Positions 44,000 to 54,178 are shown, counted from the first letter of the stretch. The stretch: 64,000 nucleotides of DNA from Alkalihalobacillus sp. LMS39 (GCF_022812285.1 NZ_CP093300.1:3968001-4032000); one strand, 5' to 3'. Notes: a model not told the origin generated them from the letters alone. Made by a program: numbers and translations.

Positions 44000-44954
44000 T
44001 CGAAGTTCCTCCTTCTTGTACCGGCTGCGTTTGTCGCTCAAGAGGTCGAATAGGTAAATAATTCACCGTGTCATTATTGCTATCCAAAATATAAATCTCT
44101 GTTCCCGGTAACACCGTTTCTAATGTTTCTAAAATAAGGCGACTTCTTGTCACATCAGGATTATTTCTATACTCATTGTAAAGAGCATTAAATCTAGCTA
44201 CATCCCCTCTTGCTCTTTCAATTCGTTCTGACTTAGTTCCTTCTGCGCGAGAAATGAGGGCATCTTTTTCCCCTTCTGCTTCATTAATTAACTGATTTCG
44301 ATATTTATCAGCTTCATTTACTTTTGTTAATCGTTCTTCACGTGCATCTGTTACTTCTGTAAATGCTCGCCTTACTTCTTCATTCGGTAGTTCAACATCT
44401 TGAAGTTTTACATCCATAACAGAAATCCCAATCTCATAATGTTCCATCAGTTCAACTAAATAATCTCTTACACTTGCCTCTATTTCCGGTCGTTGGTCTG
44501 TTAACACATTGTCAATTTGAGAGCTTCCAATAACACCACGTAAAGAGGCTGATGTCGCATTATACAAAATTTCCTCAGGCTTATCAGCATTAAATAAGTA
44601 TTGTTCAGGGTTTGTAATTCTCCATTGAACAATTAAATCTGCCAATAGTATATTTTCATCTCCAGTAATCATCTTTGCTTCATCCGTGTATTCTAAATTA
44701 CCATCATCACCTTCACGATAACCAACGCGTAAAGCAAATGTTTGTCTTGGTAAGACTTCGACCTTTTGAATAGGCCACGGCATTTTAAAATGTAAGCCAG
44801 GTTCTGTCACCGTTTCTTCTACTTTACCAAATGTAATCAATGCTGCTTGCTCTGTTTCATCGACTATGTACCAACCTGTTACTAAAAATAAGGCCAAAAT
44901 CGTAATAACAACTAACGATACAAATCCGACGATTAATTGTTTAATTGTAACCAT
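43992..44954 (-). CDS. hflK: HflK, SPFH-family modulator of FtsH
   Basis: A 320-aa partner of HflC: N-terminal helix (about residues 8-29), the SPFH domain (VDETEQAALITFGKVEETVT) and the C-terminal INEAEGEKDALISRAEGTKS repeat-like coiled coil. It lacks the long glycine-rich N terminus of E. coli HflK. It is coupled to hflC. B. subtilis has no hflKC pair at this site, so this is lineage-specific content. Confidence 0.9.
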   Translation of the reverse strand: MVTIKQLIVGFVSLVVITILALFLVTGWYIVDETEQAALITFGKVEETVTEPGLHFKMPWPIQKVEVLPRQTFALRVGYREGDDGNLEYTDEAKMITGDENILLADLIVQWRITNPEQYLFNADKPEEILYNATSASLRGVIGSSQIDNVLTDQRPEIEASVRDYLVELMEHYEIGISVMDVKLQDVELPNEEVRRAFTEVTDAREERLTKVNEADKYRNQLINEAEGEKDALISRAEGTKSERIERARGDVARFNALYNEYRNNPDVTRSRLILETLETVLPGTEIYILDSNNDTVNYLPIRPLERQTQPVQEGGTSNE

Positions 44955-45348
44955 ATCGTCCCCCTCGATTCTTCTTTGTCATCTACTCTTTGTTTTACGA
45001 AAAGAGTATGAAAAGGTTTCACTATTATTATAATATACTAGCGTGAAAGATTATAGAATTGTCTCATTCCAATTCATTCTATTTCTACTATCTTAGATAA
45101 AAGATGAATAGTTATTCTGGGTAAAGGCATGTTTGTACTAGAGAATTCCCTTTTAAAACAAAAAAAAGGACGAAAGCTAAAGGGGGTGCTTTCGTCCAAC
45201 AAGGGGATGTAAAACAACTTTCGTAAACAACCTGTAGGGATGAGAATAAACAGGATGTTTACTGGCATTGATGAAACCGTTCTTTGTCATTATAATCGTC
45301 TAGAGTAAAGGAGAGATAAAGCTAGTATTAATTATTTGTAAAGAGTTT
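44955..45348. other. Intergenic region hflK-phoR
   Basis: This 394-bp stretch contains the hflK promoter side and a strong minus-strand terminator (45160-45198) lying about 150 bp past the phoR stop. The only long frame (45074-45268, minus) has no ribosome site and runs through the terminator hairpin, so I do not call it. Confidence 0.6.
45160..45198 (-). terminator. Terminator downstream of phoPR
   Basis: On the minus strand GGACGAAAGC and GCTTTCGTCC form a perfect 10-bp stem followed by eight T. The distance from phoR leaves an untranslated tail of about 150 nt. Confidence 0.85.
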
Positions 45349-47133
45349 TTACTCTATTTCCGCAACCTGTTTATTTAACCGAATGAAAAATGTTGTCCCT
45401 TTTCCAACCGTACTTTCCACATGAATTTTTCCATGATGTGCTTCAACAAGATGTTTTACGATAGCTAAACCTAAACCAGTTCCTCCAGAATTACGGCTTC
45501 TCGCTTTATCGACACGGTAAAATCGTTCGAATATACGAGGTAATTCTTGTTCGCTAATCCCAATGCCTGAGTCTTGAATTTTGATTTCAATGCTTTCTTC
45601 TGCAAACGGAACAGCTTCAATATATAAAAAGCCTCCCGCTGGCGTGTATGTTAACCCATTCGTAATTAAGTTAATAATGATTTGGCGTATACGAGTTGGA
45701 TCCCCGTCAATACATAAGTCACCTTCAACTCGGTATTCAAGCATAATTTCCTTTTCTTCTGCTTTTCCTTTTAAAAGCAAAACAACTTCTTCAATGATTT
45801 CAGCGACATTCGTTTTTTGCCAATTTAATTTGAAATATTGTTGTTCAATTCGAGACAACTCCAATAAATCATGAATTAAACTTTGAAGTCTCTCACTTTC
45901 TTTCCAAATTATCGTTAAAAATTTTTCTCGTAACTCTTTTTCCTCCATTGCACCATCTAACAAGGTTTCAGAAAATCCCTTAATTGACGTTACCGGTGTT
46001 TTTAACTCATGAGAAACATTTGCGACAAAATCTTTTCTCACTTGCTCTAATTTTTTCAATTCTGTAATGTCATGGAAAACGAGAGCAATCCCTTTTAGTT
46101 TTCCTTCTTCACTCATAATCGGTGCCCCATATACATCAAAGTGGCGAACTTCTAAATAAAAGGCTAATTTCACTTGTTTTCGTTGCCGCTTTTCGGTTAA
46201 GAAAATATCTTGAACAATTTTAATAATTTCTTTATGAACAATAACTTCATGATACATACGATTTAACCATTTGTCGGTATTTTCTTGAAAGATATCACGA
46301 CATGACTTATTAATTAACGTAATGTCACCACGGGTGCTAATAAAGATTAAGCCACTTCCCATGTTTTCAATTAATGTTTCCATTCGCTCTTGTTGGATTT
46401 GATGTCGTCTTGTAACTTGGTCTAAGTTGTAAGCTAATACGTTAATCGAGCGGCTTAATTGACCAACCTCATCTTCTCTACCTTCTACGGTTCTTGCTTT
46501 AAAGTCACCATCTGTTAAGGCATTGGCTACTCTTGTCGCCTCCTCAATTGGACCAATCATTTGATTTGTAATCCGATAGGTAACCGAAACGATAACAAAA
46601 AAAGCCATTGATATACTAACAACTAAAACTGACCATAAATTTTTTGTAACGTCACTTAGTGCTTTAATCGGAACACCTAGTCGAACAAAGCCAATTAATT
46701 CTGTGTCCATGTATAAAGGCAAGGCATAATACAATAATTCAGCTTTCAGCGTGTCACTATACCGAATTTCATGTCCCTCTCCATCTTGAAGAGTTTCTTG
46801 TACTTCTGGTCGTAACAAATGATTGTCCATTGTTGCTGGGTCAGCGTGTGATTCTGCAATAACGGTACCGTCCGTTTGAATTAGTGTGACTCGAGCTTCT
46901 AATTTCTCACTCACTTCAACTACAATTTCTTGTAACTTTTCACTCTGCTCAAACTCAGCACCGGAAACAATATAAGCGAGCATTTCGGTTTCTTTTTCCA
47001 TTCGGTCTGTTAAATGATCAAAGTAAAAACTATTAAATAATTGCCCGATTACAAAACCTAGCCCGATTAATACTAAAAGAGTAACAGACAAAATATAAAT
47101 GGTTAACCGAAAGCGAAATCTAAACTTAGCCAT
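45349..47133 (-). CDS. phoR: Phosphate-responsive sensor histidine kinase PhoR
   Basis: Membrane kinase of 594 aa: helix at about 10-33, extracytoplasmic sensor domain to about 163, second helix about 166-187, HAMP, PAS (about 250-360), HisKA with NVSHELKTPVTSIKGF (His375) and the ATPase domain (LITNGLTYTPAGG, IQDSGIGISEQELP, NSGGTGLGLAIVKHLV). In B. subtilis PhoR senses phosphate limitation through cell-wall precursors. It overlaps phoP by 8 bp. Similarity to WalK-type kinases exists, but the mdh-phoP-phoR-polA context favours PhoR. Confidence 0.93.
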   Translation of the reverse strand: MAKFRFRFRLTIYILSVTLLVLIGLGFVIGQLFNSFYFDHLTDRMEKETEMLAYIVSGAEFEQSEKLQEIVVEVSEKLEARVTLIQTDGTVIAESHADPATMDNHLLRPEVQETLQDGEGHEIRYSDTLKAELLYYALPLYMDTELIGFVRLGVPIKALSDVTKNLWSVLVVSISMAFFVIVSVTYRITNQMIGPIEEATRVANALTDGDFKARTVEGREDEVGQLSRSINVLAYNLDQVTRRHQIQQERMETLIENMGSGLIFISTRGDITLINKSCRDIFQENTDKWLNRMYHEVIVHKEIIKIVQDIFLTEKRQRKQVKLAFYLEVRHFDVYGAPIMSEEGKLKGIALVFHDITELKKLEQVRKDFVANVSHELKTPVTSIKGFSETLLDGAMEEKELREKFLTIIWKESERLQSLIHDLLELSRIEQQYFKLNWQKTNVAEIIEEVVLLLKGKAEEKEIMLEYRVEGDLCIDGDPTRIRQIIINLITNGLTYTPAGGFLYIEAVPFAEESIEIKIQDSGIGISEQELPRIFERFYRVDKARSRNSGGTGLGLAIVKHLVEAHHGKIHVESTVGKGTTFFIRLNKQVAEIE

Positions 47134-47845
47134 TTAATTGAGGCTCCTCGAGCTTATACCCTAAGCCGCGGATCGTTTTTATATAAATTGGTTTTTTCGT
47201 ATTTGGTTCTATTTTCTCACGCAGATGACTAATATGAACATCTACGATCCTTGTATCCCCCACAAATTCATAATTCCATACTGCATTTAACAATTGATCT
47301 CGCGTTAACACTCTGCCTTTATGATTAGCTAAATACAATAATAATTCAAACTCTTTTGGTGTAAGCTCCATTGGAGTTTTATTATAAAGCACCTCGTAAT
47401 TATCAGGGAAAATTTCCACTTCTCCGATTTGAATGATCGTATCGTCAGACTGATTTACTTCTTGAGTTGTTTGTACTTGACCGACACGGCGGAGAATGGC
47501 CCTTACTCGTGCGACTACTTCTCTTGGACTGAACGGTTTAGTCATATAATCGTCTGCTCCAAGTTCCAACCCTAACACTTTGTCAAACTCATCATCCTTT
47601 GCTGTAAGCATCAGGATAGGAGTCATAATTTTATTTAAGCGCATTTGTTTACAAACATCTAACCCATCAATTTCTGGAATCATTAAATCGAGTACAACTA
47701 AATCAAATTGCTGATTTTTCGCTAATTGAAGAGCTGTATTTCCATCCATTGCTGTAACAACATGAAACCCTGCTTGTTCTAAATTAAACTGTAATAAGGT
47801 AACGATTGATTCTTCATCATCAACGACTAAAATTCTTTGTGACAT
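47126..47845 (-). CDS. phoP: Response regulator PhoP
   Basis: OmpR-family regulator of 239 aa. The receiver has the phospho-acceptor Asp53 in LVVLDLMIPEIDG and the switch lysine in DDYMTKPFSPREVVARVR; the C-terminal winged helix includes LTPKEFELLLYLANHKGRVL and GDTRIVDVHISHLREKIE. With PhoR it controls the phosphate starvation response. It lies just downstream of mdh, as in B. subtilis. Confidence 0.94.
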   Translation of the reverse strand: MSQRILVVDDEESIVTLLQFNLEQAGFHVVTAMDGNTALQLAKNQQFDLVVLDLMIPEIDGLDVCKQMRLNKIMTPILMLTAKDDEFDKVLGLELGADDYMTKPFSPREVVARVRAILRRVGQVQTTQEVNQSDDTIIQIGEVEIFPDNYEVLYNKTPMELTPKEFELLLYLANHKGRVLTRDQLLNAVWNYEFVGDTRIVDVHISHLREKIEPNTKKPIYIKTIRGLGYKLEEPQLNG

Positions 47846-47962
47846 GTTTGTCCTCCATACGTAAAGGAATTTATAATATTAATTTAGATTATAGCAAATT
47901 AATGTAAAGGTAATGTAAATTTTACAATATATCGAGTATAAATAACAATTTGTCCTGAATAT

Positions 47963-48000
47963 GAAAAAAGCAAGACGAGTATTCCTCATCTTACTTTTTC
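47963..48000 (-). terminator. Terminator of the citZ-icd-mdh block
   Basis: On the minus strand AGTAAGATGAG and CTCGTCTTGCT pair with one G-U and are followed by six T, a few bases past the mdh stop. Confidence 0.88.
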
Positions 48001-48005
48001 ACAGT

Positions 48006-48950
48006 TTACTCTTTCGGCAAGGCAGACATCACATTTTTTACAGACTGTACGGATGTATCAAGAGCTTCTTTTTCCTCTTCTGTTAAATCTAATTCAATGA
48101 CTTTTTCAATCCCGTCTCCACCTAGAATTGTAGGGACACCAAGATAAATGTCATTGTATCCATACTCTCCTTCAAGATAAGCAATAGTTGGGATGACACG
48201 TTTTTTATCTTTTAAAATCGCTTCAACCATTTGCGTTAATGCTGCTGCAGGAGCATAATAGGCACTTCCGTTTCCTAGTAGCCCAACGATCTCTCCTCCG
48301 CCTTTACGAGTGCGTTCTACAATCGCATCTATCCGCTCTTGTGGAATTAATTTTTCTAAAGGGACTCCACCCGCAAAAGAATAGCGAATTAATGGAACCA
48401 TATCATCACCATGACCGCCTAATACAAATCCTGTAATATCTTCTACTGACATGTTTAATTCTTGGGCAACGAATGTTCGAAACCGCGCTGTATCTAGAAC
48501 TCCAGATTGTCCAATGACTCTGTTTTTCGGAAATCCTGATTCTTTAAAAACAGTATATGTCATAGCATCAGCTGGATTCGTGAGAACAATAATATAACAG
48601 TGTGGAGAATGTTTGACGACTTCATTCGTTACTGCTTTCATAATTTTTGCATTTGTACTTACTAAATCATCACGACTCATTCCTGGTTTTCTTGCAATCC
48701 CAGCAGTGATAACGACAACATCAGAATTAGCTGTATCTTCATATTGACTCGTCCCAATAATATGTGAATCTACGCCTTGAACAGGTGTCGATTCTAGCAT
48801 GTCCAACGCTTTCCCTTTTGTTGGTCCCTCCATTTGTGGGATATCGACTAATACAACATCACCAAGTTCTTTTTGCGCGACCATTAGAGCTGTAGTAGCT
48901 CCAGTAAAACCGCCACCAATCACTGATATTTTTCTTCTTTTTATTGCCAT
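48006..48950 (-). CDS. mdh: Malate dehydrogenase
   Basis: Lactate-dehydrogenase-like malate dehydrogenase of 314 aa. The NAD motif [16 protein letters not shown], the substrate-binding [13 protein letters not shown] and the catalytic His in [16 protein letters not shown] are present; Arg in the mobile loop (RKPGMSR) fits malate specificity. It is the last gene of citZ-icd-mdh, the TCA-cycle array conserved in Bacillus. Confidence 0.96.
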   Translation of the reverse strand: MAIKRRKISVIGGGFTGATTALMVAQKELGDVVLVDIPQMEGPTKGKALDMLESTPVQGVDSHIIGTSQYEDTANSDVVVITAGIARKPGMSRDDLVSTNAKIMKAVTNEVVKHSPHCYIIVLTNPADAMTYTVFKESGFPKNRVIGQSGVLDTARFRTFVAQELNMSVEDITGFVLGGHGDDMVPLIRYSFAGGVPLEKLIPQERIDAIVERTRKGGGEIVGLLGNGSAYYAPAAALTQMVEAILKDKKRVIPTIAYLEGEYGYNDIYLGVPTILGGDGIEKVIELDLTEEEKEALDTSVQSVKNVMSALPKE

Positions 48951-49126
48951 TTCTTCTCACTCCTTGTCTTTTTGATGAGCTAAGTACATGAAAAGAAGAA
49001 AAAGAGGCTAAGAACAACAGTATTTTATTTAACGAGAAGAAGCTAATGCATGAAAGATCATGCATTGTTTTTTCTCAGTAAAACACTTTAGTATGTTCAA
49101 GCCTCATTTTTCTCATGAAAATCAGA

Positions 49127-50389
49127 TTATAGGTTGTTGATTAATTCATTTGCAAATTCAGAACATTTTACTTCTGTTGCACCATCCATTAGACGCGCAA
49201 AGTCATAAGTAACGACTTTACTTGCAATTGTTTTTTCCATAGAAGCCATAATTAAATCAGCTGCCTCTGTCCATCCTAAATGACGAAGCATTAATTCTCC
49301 GGATAATAAAACAGAAGATGGGTTTACTTTATCCAAACCTGCATATTTTGGAGCTGTACCATGTGTTGCTTCAAAAATAGCATGGCCAGTATCATAGTTA
49401 ATGTTTGCTCCAGGAGCAATTCCAATTCCACCAACTTGGGCAGCAAGAGCATCAGAAATATAGTCACCGTTTAAGTTCATTGTTGCTACAACATCAAACT
49501 CAGCCGGTCGTGTTAAAATTTGTTGTAAGAAAATATCAGCAATTGCATCTTTAACGATAATTTTACCAGCTGCTTCAGCATCAGCTTGTGCTTGGTTTGC
49601 AGCATCTTTTCCATCACGCTCTGCAATCGCATCATATTGAGCCCATGTAAATACTTTTTCACCAAATTCGCGCTCAGCAAGCTCATAACCCCAGTTTTTG
49701 AATGCTCCTTCAGTAAACTTCATAATGTTTCCTTTATGAACAAGCGTTACACTTTTACGACCTTCTGTAATTGCATAATTGATCGCCGCACGAACTAAAC
49801 GCTCCGTACCTTCTTGAGAAACCGGCTTGATTCCTAATCCAGAAGTTTCAGGGAAACGGATGTTTTTTACGCCCATTTCATTTTGAAGGAAATCGATAAG
49901 CTTTTTCACTTCATCGCTTCCTTTTTGATATTCAATCCCAGCATAAATATCTTCAGTGTTTTCACGGAAAATCACCATGTCCGTATCTTCTGGACGTTTT
50001 ACTGGTGACGGTACACCTTGGAAATAACGTACAGGACGTAAGCACGTAAATAAATCTAACTCTTGACGAAGTGCAACATTAAGGGAACGAATTCCTCCAC
50101 CGATTGGCGTTGTAAGTGGTCCTTTAATCGCAATTATGTATTCGCGAACAGCATCTAATGTTTCTTCTGGTAACCAACTACCAGTTTGGTTAAATGCTTT
50201 TTCTCCAGCTAAAATTTCTTTCCACTCAATTTTCTTTTCGCCATTATACGCTTTTTCAACTGCTGCATCTAATACTCTTGAAGCGGCAGCCCAAATATCT
50301 GGTCCAATCCCATCTCCTTCAATATAAGGAATAACTGGATTATTCGGTACATCTAATACTCCGTTGTTAACTTTAATTGCATTTCCCAT
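49127..50389 (-). CDS. icd: Isocitrate dehydrogenase (NADP type)
   Basis: Icd of 420 aa. The [20 protein letters not shown] start, [20 protein letters not shown] with the regulatory serine region, [13 protein letters not shown], and [19 protein letters not shown] near the coenzyme site fit the NADP-dependent bacterial enzyme. I chose the second ATG (50387-50389), 8 nt after GGGAGG, rather than the first, which is only 2 nt away. A hairpin lies between citZ and this gene. Confidence 0.96.
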   Translation of the reverse strand: MGNAIKVNNGVLDVPNNPVIPYIEGDGIGPDIWAAASRVLDAAVEKAYNGEKKIEWKEILAGEKAFNQTGSWLPEETLDAVREYIIAIKGPLTTPIGGGIRSLNVALRQELDLFTCLRPVRYFQGVPSPVKRPEDTDMVIFRENTEDIYAGIEYQKGSDEVKKLIDFLQNEMGVKNIRFPETSGLGIKPVSQEGTERLVRAAINYAITEGRKSVTLVHKGNIMKFTEGAFKNWGYELAEREFGEKVFTWAQYDAIAERDGKDAANQAQADAEAAGKIIVKDAIADIFLQQILTRPAEFDVVATMNLNGDYISDALAAQVGGIGIAPGANINYDTGHAIFEATHGTAPKYAGLDKVNPSSVLLSGELMLRHLGWTEAADLIMASMEKTIASKVVTYDFARLMDGATEVKCSEFANELINNL

Positions 50390-50468
50390 TTGCATTTCCT
50401 CCCTCTACTATTAAACAGTTCACTATCTCCAATAGGAAAACTCAATTATCCTATTGACATAACTATAT

Positions 50469-50493
50469 ACTTGGAGGTTCATGTCCTCCAAGT
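50469..50493 (-). other. Hairpin between citZ and icd
   Basis: ACTTGGAGG and CCTCCAAGT form a perfect 9-bp stem with a 7-nt loop. No T run follows, so it is more likely an RNA processing or partial attenuation structure than a full terminator. Confidence 0.55.
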
Positions 50494-50501
50494 AATATGG
50501 A

Positions 50502-51617
50502 TTAACGATTTTCAATAGAAATATATGATTGCTTTTCAGGACCAACATATTCTGCACGCGGACGGATAAGTCGGTTATTGCTATATTGCTCTAAAATATG
50601 AGCTAACCAACCTGACGTACGACTGACTGCAAAAATTGGTGTGAATAAATCATGTTTGATCCCAAGACTATGGTAAACGCTAGCTGAATAAAAATCAACA
50701 TTTGGAAGTAAACCTTTTTCGCCCGTTACGATTTCCTCAATTTTTACAGACATTTCATACCATTTAGGTTCACCTGTAATTTGCGTTAATTTTTGTGACA
50801 TTTCACGTAAATGCTTTGCCCTTGGGTCGCCATCTTTGTACACACGGTGACCAAATCCCATAATCTTTTCTTTATTATCAAGAGCTTTGCGAATATATGG
50901 TTCAACATTTTCTACTTCCCCAATTTCAGAAAGCATTTTCATTACAGCTTCATTCGCTCCACCATGTAATGGTCCTTTAAGAGCACCAATCGCTGCTGTA
51001 AGTCCAGAATACATATCTGAAAGGGTTGCCACACAGACTCGAGCTGTAAATGTAGAAGCATTTAACTCGTGGTCAGCATGTAAAACAAGGGCTTTATTAA
51101 ACGCATTAACCGCAATTTCAGAAGGCTCTTCACCTGTTAGCATATATAGGAAGTTAGCAGCAAATCCTAAGTCTTCTCTCGGTGCTACAGGTTCTTTTCC
51201 TTCACGAATACGTGAAAACGCTGTTACTATTGTTGGAATTTTTGCTTGTAAACGAATCGCTTTTTTACGGTTGACTTCTTCATCCATCGTATCTGCATCT
51301 TCATCATATAAAGCTAAACTTGATACTGCTGTACGTAATGCTGCCATTGGATGAACGTTTCCATTTGGATAATTTTTCATATAATCCGTAATTTCTTTTG
51401 GTAGACTTGCATTTTCGGCAATTTCTTTCGTTAATGTTGCAAGTTCTTCGGCATTTGGTAAACGACCATTCCAAAGAAGGTAAATGACCTCTTCAAAACT
51501 AGCATTGTCTGCTAAATCGTCAATATTATATCCTTGGTATGTTAATACACTGTCAATAATTGAGCTAACGCTCGACGTTGTTGCAACAACACCTTCTAAT
51601 CCACGAGTAGTACTCAT
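50502..51617 (-). CDS. citZ: Citrate synthase
   Basis: Type II-like bacterial citrate synthase of 371 aa. Catalytic residues lie in GPLHGGANEAVMKML, MGFGHRVYKDGDPRAKHLRE and NVDFYSASVYHSLGI. It condenses oxaloacetate and acetyl-CoA. I chose the ATG at 51615-51617 (MSTTRGLEGVVATTSSVSSI), with AAGGAGAGG upstream. A strong promoter lies upstream, and icd and mdh follow. Confidence 0.96.
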   Translation of the reverse strand: MSTTRGLEGVVATTSSVSSIIDSVLTYQGYNIDDLADNASFEEVIYLLWNGRLPNAEELATLTKEIAENASLPKEITDYMKNYPNGNVHPMAALRTAVSSLALYDEDADTMDEEVNRKKAIRLQAKIPTIVTAFSRIREGKEPVAPREDLGFAANFLYMLTGEEPSEIAVNAFNKALVLHADHELNASTFTARVCVATLSDMYSGLTAAIGALKGPLHGGANEAVMKMLSEIGEVENVEPYIRKALDNKEKIMGFGHRVYKDGDPRAKHLREMSQKLTQITGEPKWYEMSVKIEEIVTGEKGLLPNVDFYSASVYHSLGIKHDLFTPIFAVSRTSGWLAHILEQYSNNRLIRPRAEYVGPEKQSYISIENR

Positions 51618-51743
51618 CTCAACCTCTCCTTTATCCTGTTTTAGCATAAGCATAATCAATTCGGGAACGTAAATGCTTACATTTCCATCTGGAACAGATA
51701 CTTAATCTACTATTATGTAGAAAGGAAGTTTACAATCAACTTC

Positions 51744-51772
51744 ATTATAAACATAATTTAATCTTTTGTGAA
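51744..51772 (-). promoter_or_regulatory. Promoter of citZ
   Basis: On the minus strand TTCACA (51772-51767), a 17-bp spacer and a perfect TATAAT (51749-51744) form a strong sigma-A promoter about 130 bp before the start codon, leaving a leader of roughly 120 nt. Confidence 0.8.
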
Positions 51773-51866
51773 CGTTTAATGTCTGAGAACAAGTTGGTGT
51801 TAAAATGTTTAACTAATCAGACTTTTCTGATTAGTGGCACTTGCTATACTCCCATTAAGCTTGTTG

Positions 51867-52331
51867 CTAGAATGAAGAAAAAAATTCAACAACCTTAATA
51901 GCAAAATAGGCAATGCCTGCTCCTATTAGCGGTCCTACTGCAACACCTTGAAATAAGGCTACAGCAAGAATCGTTCCCATGACAAGGGCTGTGGTAATGT
52001 GTGGGTCTGTTTTTAATAAATCAATTCCATTGGCAGCAATTAAGGCAACTGCAATTCCAGAAATCATCGCAATCCATGCATATGCAGAGCGAAAGGCCTC
52101 TGTTAATTGCTTAAACCCAATTTCACCAGTTACAATTGGAATTAAAACGGCGATCATAATAATTGTAACTCCCCAATTAATCCCTTTTTGTTGGATATAG
52201 GGATAGAGAATTTTTCCTAACCCACTGTATTGAATAACAAGCAACACAATAACCGCGATTGTTAACGAGTTATTTCTACCAATAATCCCAATGGCTAATA
52301 AGAGTAACATAAACAAGGTTGACTGAGACAT
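51867..52331 (-). CDS. ytwI: DUF441 family membrane protein (YtwI-like)
   Basis: Membrane protein of 154 aa with four hydrophobic helices (about residues 4-35, 49-72, 83-103 and 111-149). The segments GRNNSLTIAVIVLL, IPIVTGEIGF and VGPLIGAGIAYFAIK are characteristic of DUF441. The function is unknown. It lies before citZ in the same position as ytwI of B. subtilis. Confidence 0.87.
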   Translation of the reverse strand: MSQSTLFMLLLLAIGIIGRNNSLTIAVIVLLVIQYSGLGKILYPYIQQKGINWGVTIIMIAVLIPIVTGEIGFKQLTEAFRSAYAWIAMISGIAVALIAANGIDLLKTDPHITTALVMGTILAVALFQGVAVGPLIGAGIAYFAIKVVEFFSSF

Positions 52332-52496
52332 AAAGTTAACTGTATTCCTTCCACATAGTCTACCTCCAACATTTTACCACAATTTCTTTAAACTCGCTAT
52401 CCTTCATGTTTTTCATTCGGCCTCAACTCCTTTTCATGTTTTCCAAAGTTGTTCATATATATGTAGTACAAGCGTTACTAGTTGGGGGGGTTATGT

Positions 52497-53609
52497 ATGG
52501 ATAAAAAGTTTTTCGGTATGGGGTTAAGATTGTCTATAGTACTTCTCAGTATATGTGTAGTCGTAATTAGCCTTTTTTATATTACAACGATAACCTACCC
52601 CTTTTTGTTTGGCTTTATTCTCGCGTTTTTTATGAACCCTATTGTTTCATTTTTACAATATCGCTTAAAAATGAAACGAACGATTGCAGTTCTTCTCACC
52701 TTGCTTTTGCTCATCGGGACAGTTTCAGGTTTATTAACTTTGTTTATTACTGAAATCATTTCTGGTTCTAATTATTTAGCTACTGTTGTTCCATTTCATA
52801 TTAAGACGTTAATTACATACATTGAAACATTTTTTATTACAACGATTCTTCCTTTCTATGAATCAATCATCCGTATGTTTAATACGTTAGACCATGAACA
52901 ACAATCCACCATTATGAACTATATTCAATCGTTCACAACACAAATCGGAACGACGATGAGTGTAGCTGTGCAGAAGCTTTTTAATGGTTTGTCTGATTTA
53001 TTACTGTCTTTACCGAACCTTGCTACTGTGTTTATTTTTACGATTATGTCAACGTTTTTCATTAGTAAAGATTGGCATAGATTAACCGAGTTTTTCAAGA
53101 GGATTGTTCCTCAAAAAGTTGTGAAAAGTACAACAAAAGTTTTACTTGGCCTAAAGCAAGCTTTTTTCGGTTATTTATTTGCTCAACTAACGCTAATTTC
53201 AATGACTTGTGCTATCGTTCTAACTGGGTTACTTTTTATTAAAGTGGATTACCCGATTACAGTAGCTATCGTTATTGCGATCGTTGACTTAATCCCATAC
53301 CTAGGAACAGGGCTTATTTTTATCCCATGGATTATTTACTCGTTTGTTTCTGGGGACTTATCATTAACCATTGGATTATCGATACTTTATGGAATTGTTG
53401 TCGTCCAACGTCAAATTATGGAACCTAAAGTCCTCTCGCAAAGCATTGGACTTGATCCACTCGCTACCCTCATTTCCTTATTTGTCGGCTTCCAGCTTTT
53501 CGGTTTGCTCGGTTTAATGATTGGCCCGGCACTACTTATCTTGCTCAAAACACTATATCATGCTCATGTTTTTCATGACTTACGAGATTTTGTTGTTGGA
53601 AAAAAATAA
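52497..53609 (+). CDS. ytvI: AI-2E family transporter-like sporulation protein YtvI
   Basis: Polytopic membrane protein of 370 aa with the AI-2E/PerM fold: helix pair near residues 10-45, a large loop, and the C-terminal core (VDLIPYLGTGLIFIPWIIYS, GLLGLMIGPALLILLK). YtvI is linked to sporulation in B. subtilis; what it moves is unknown. I prefer the ATG at 52497 after a G-rich site over the TTG at 52482. It diverges from ytwI. Confidence 0.88.
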   Translation: MDKKFFGMGLRLSIVLLSICVVVISLFYITTITYPFLFGFILAFFMNPIVSFLQYRLKMKRTIAVLLTLLLLIGTVSGLLTLFITEIISGSNYLATVVPFHIKTLITYIETFFITTILPFYESIIRMFNTLDHEQQSTIMNYIQSFTTQIGTTMSVAVQKLFNGLSDLLLSLPNLATVFIFTIMSTFFISKDWHRLTEFFKRIVPQKVVKSTTKVLLGLKQAFFGYLFAQLTLISMTCAIVLTGLLFIKVDYPITVAIVIAIVDLIPYLGTGLIFIPWIIYSFVSGDLSLTIGLSILYGIVVVQRQIMEPKVLSQSIGLDPLATLISLFVGFQLFGLLGLMIGPALLILLKTLYHAHVFHDLRDFVVGKK

Positions 53610-53610
53610 A

Positions 53611-53644
53611 ACAACCCCCTTTTTCCTGAAAAGGGGGTTGTTTC
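53611..53644 (+). terminator. Terminator of ytvI
   Basis: ACAACCCCCTTTT and AAAAGGGGGTTGT form a perfect 13-bp stem followed by a short T tract, directly after the ytvI stop. Confidence 0.9.
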
Positions 53645-53717
53645 TCATTTCTTTACGGACATTGGTTCAATGGCGTTGTAGCACTTTTTGTCTGTACAAA
53701 TAACATGTTCGTTAGTC

Positions 53718-54113
53718 TTATTTTCTTGATATAATGACAAAGCTCCCATTTTGAATGAGCTTTTGAAATGCTTTGACCATCAACGCTTTGACTGTGCCGC
53801 GCGTTTTAGGAATAAGCAAATAGAATCCGATAAAATCCGTTATAAAACCCGGCGTTAATAAAAGAACACCACCAACTAAAATACATAATCCATCTAAAAT
53901 AATCCCACTTGGTACTTCTCGGTTTTGCATTTGTAGTTGAGCAACACGTAATGTATGCAAGCCTTCTTTTTTTGCTAACCATGCTCCAATAACACCCGTC
54001 AAAATAACTAATCCTACGGTCACCCAAAACCCAAGATAGTTGCCTGAAAGAATGAGCACAGCAATTTCAGCAGCCGGTATGATAATTAATAAGAGAACTA
54101 GTATTCGATACAT
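53718..54113 (-). CDS. fxsA: FxsA family membrane protein
   Basis: Membrane protein of 131 aa with two to three hydrophobic segments and the conserved PAAEIAVLILSGNYLG, VILTGVIGAWLAKKEGL and LTPGFITDFIGFYLLIP motifs of FxsA (YtzA in B. subtilis). E. coli FxsA overproduction relieves F-plasmid exclusion of phage T7; the role in bacilli is unknown. It lies directly downstream of pyk. Confidence 0.9.
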   Translation of the reverse strand: MYRILVLLLIIIPAAEIAVLILSGNYLGFWVTVGLVILTGVIGAWLAKKEGLHTLRVAQLQMQNREVPSGIILDGLCILVGGVLLLTPGFITDFIGFYLLIPKTRGTVKALMVKAFQKLIQNGSFVIISRK

Positions 54114-54129
54114 AACACATTCTCCTTAG

Positions 54130-54162
54130 TAAAAAAAGAAGGGAAGCTCCCTTCTTTTATTT
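54130..54162. terminator. Terminator of pfkA-pyk
   Basis: AAGAAGGGA and TCCCTTCTT form a stem with a 3-nt loop, flanked by A and T runs, between pyk and fxsA. Confidence 0.82.
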
Positions 54163-54178
54163 TTTATTCTGTTATTTA

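Noticed and set aside
45074-45268. Minus-strand frame of 64 codons downstream of phoR
   Set aside because: It has no ribosome binding site and runs straight through a strong terminator hairpin and its A/T tract.
49046-49067. AATGCATG/CATGCATT hairpin between icd and mdh
   Set aside because: The T run follows only on the plus strand where no gene ends, so I do not call it a terminator of icd.
51765-51782. Possible cre site near the citZ -35
   Set aside because: Several defined consensus positions are wrong on either strand, so it is not supported.
51812-51835. ACTAATCAGA/TCTGATTAGT hairpin downstream of ytwI
   Set aside because: Stem is good but no T run follows on the ytwI strand; too weak to call a terminator.
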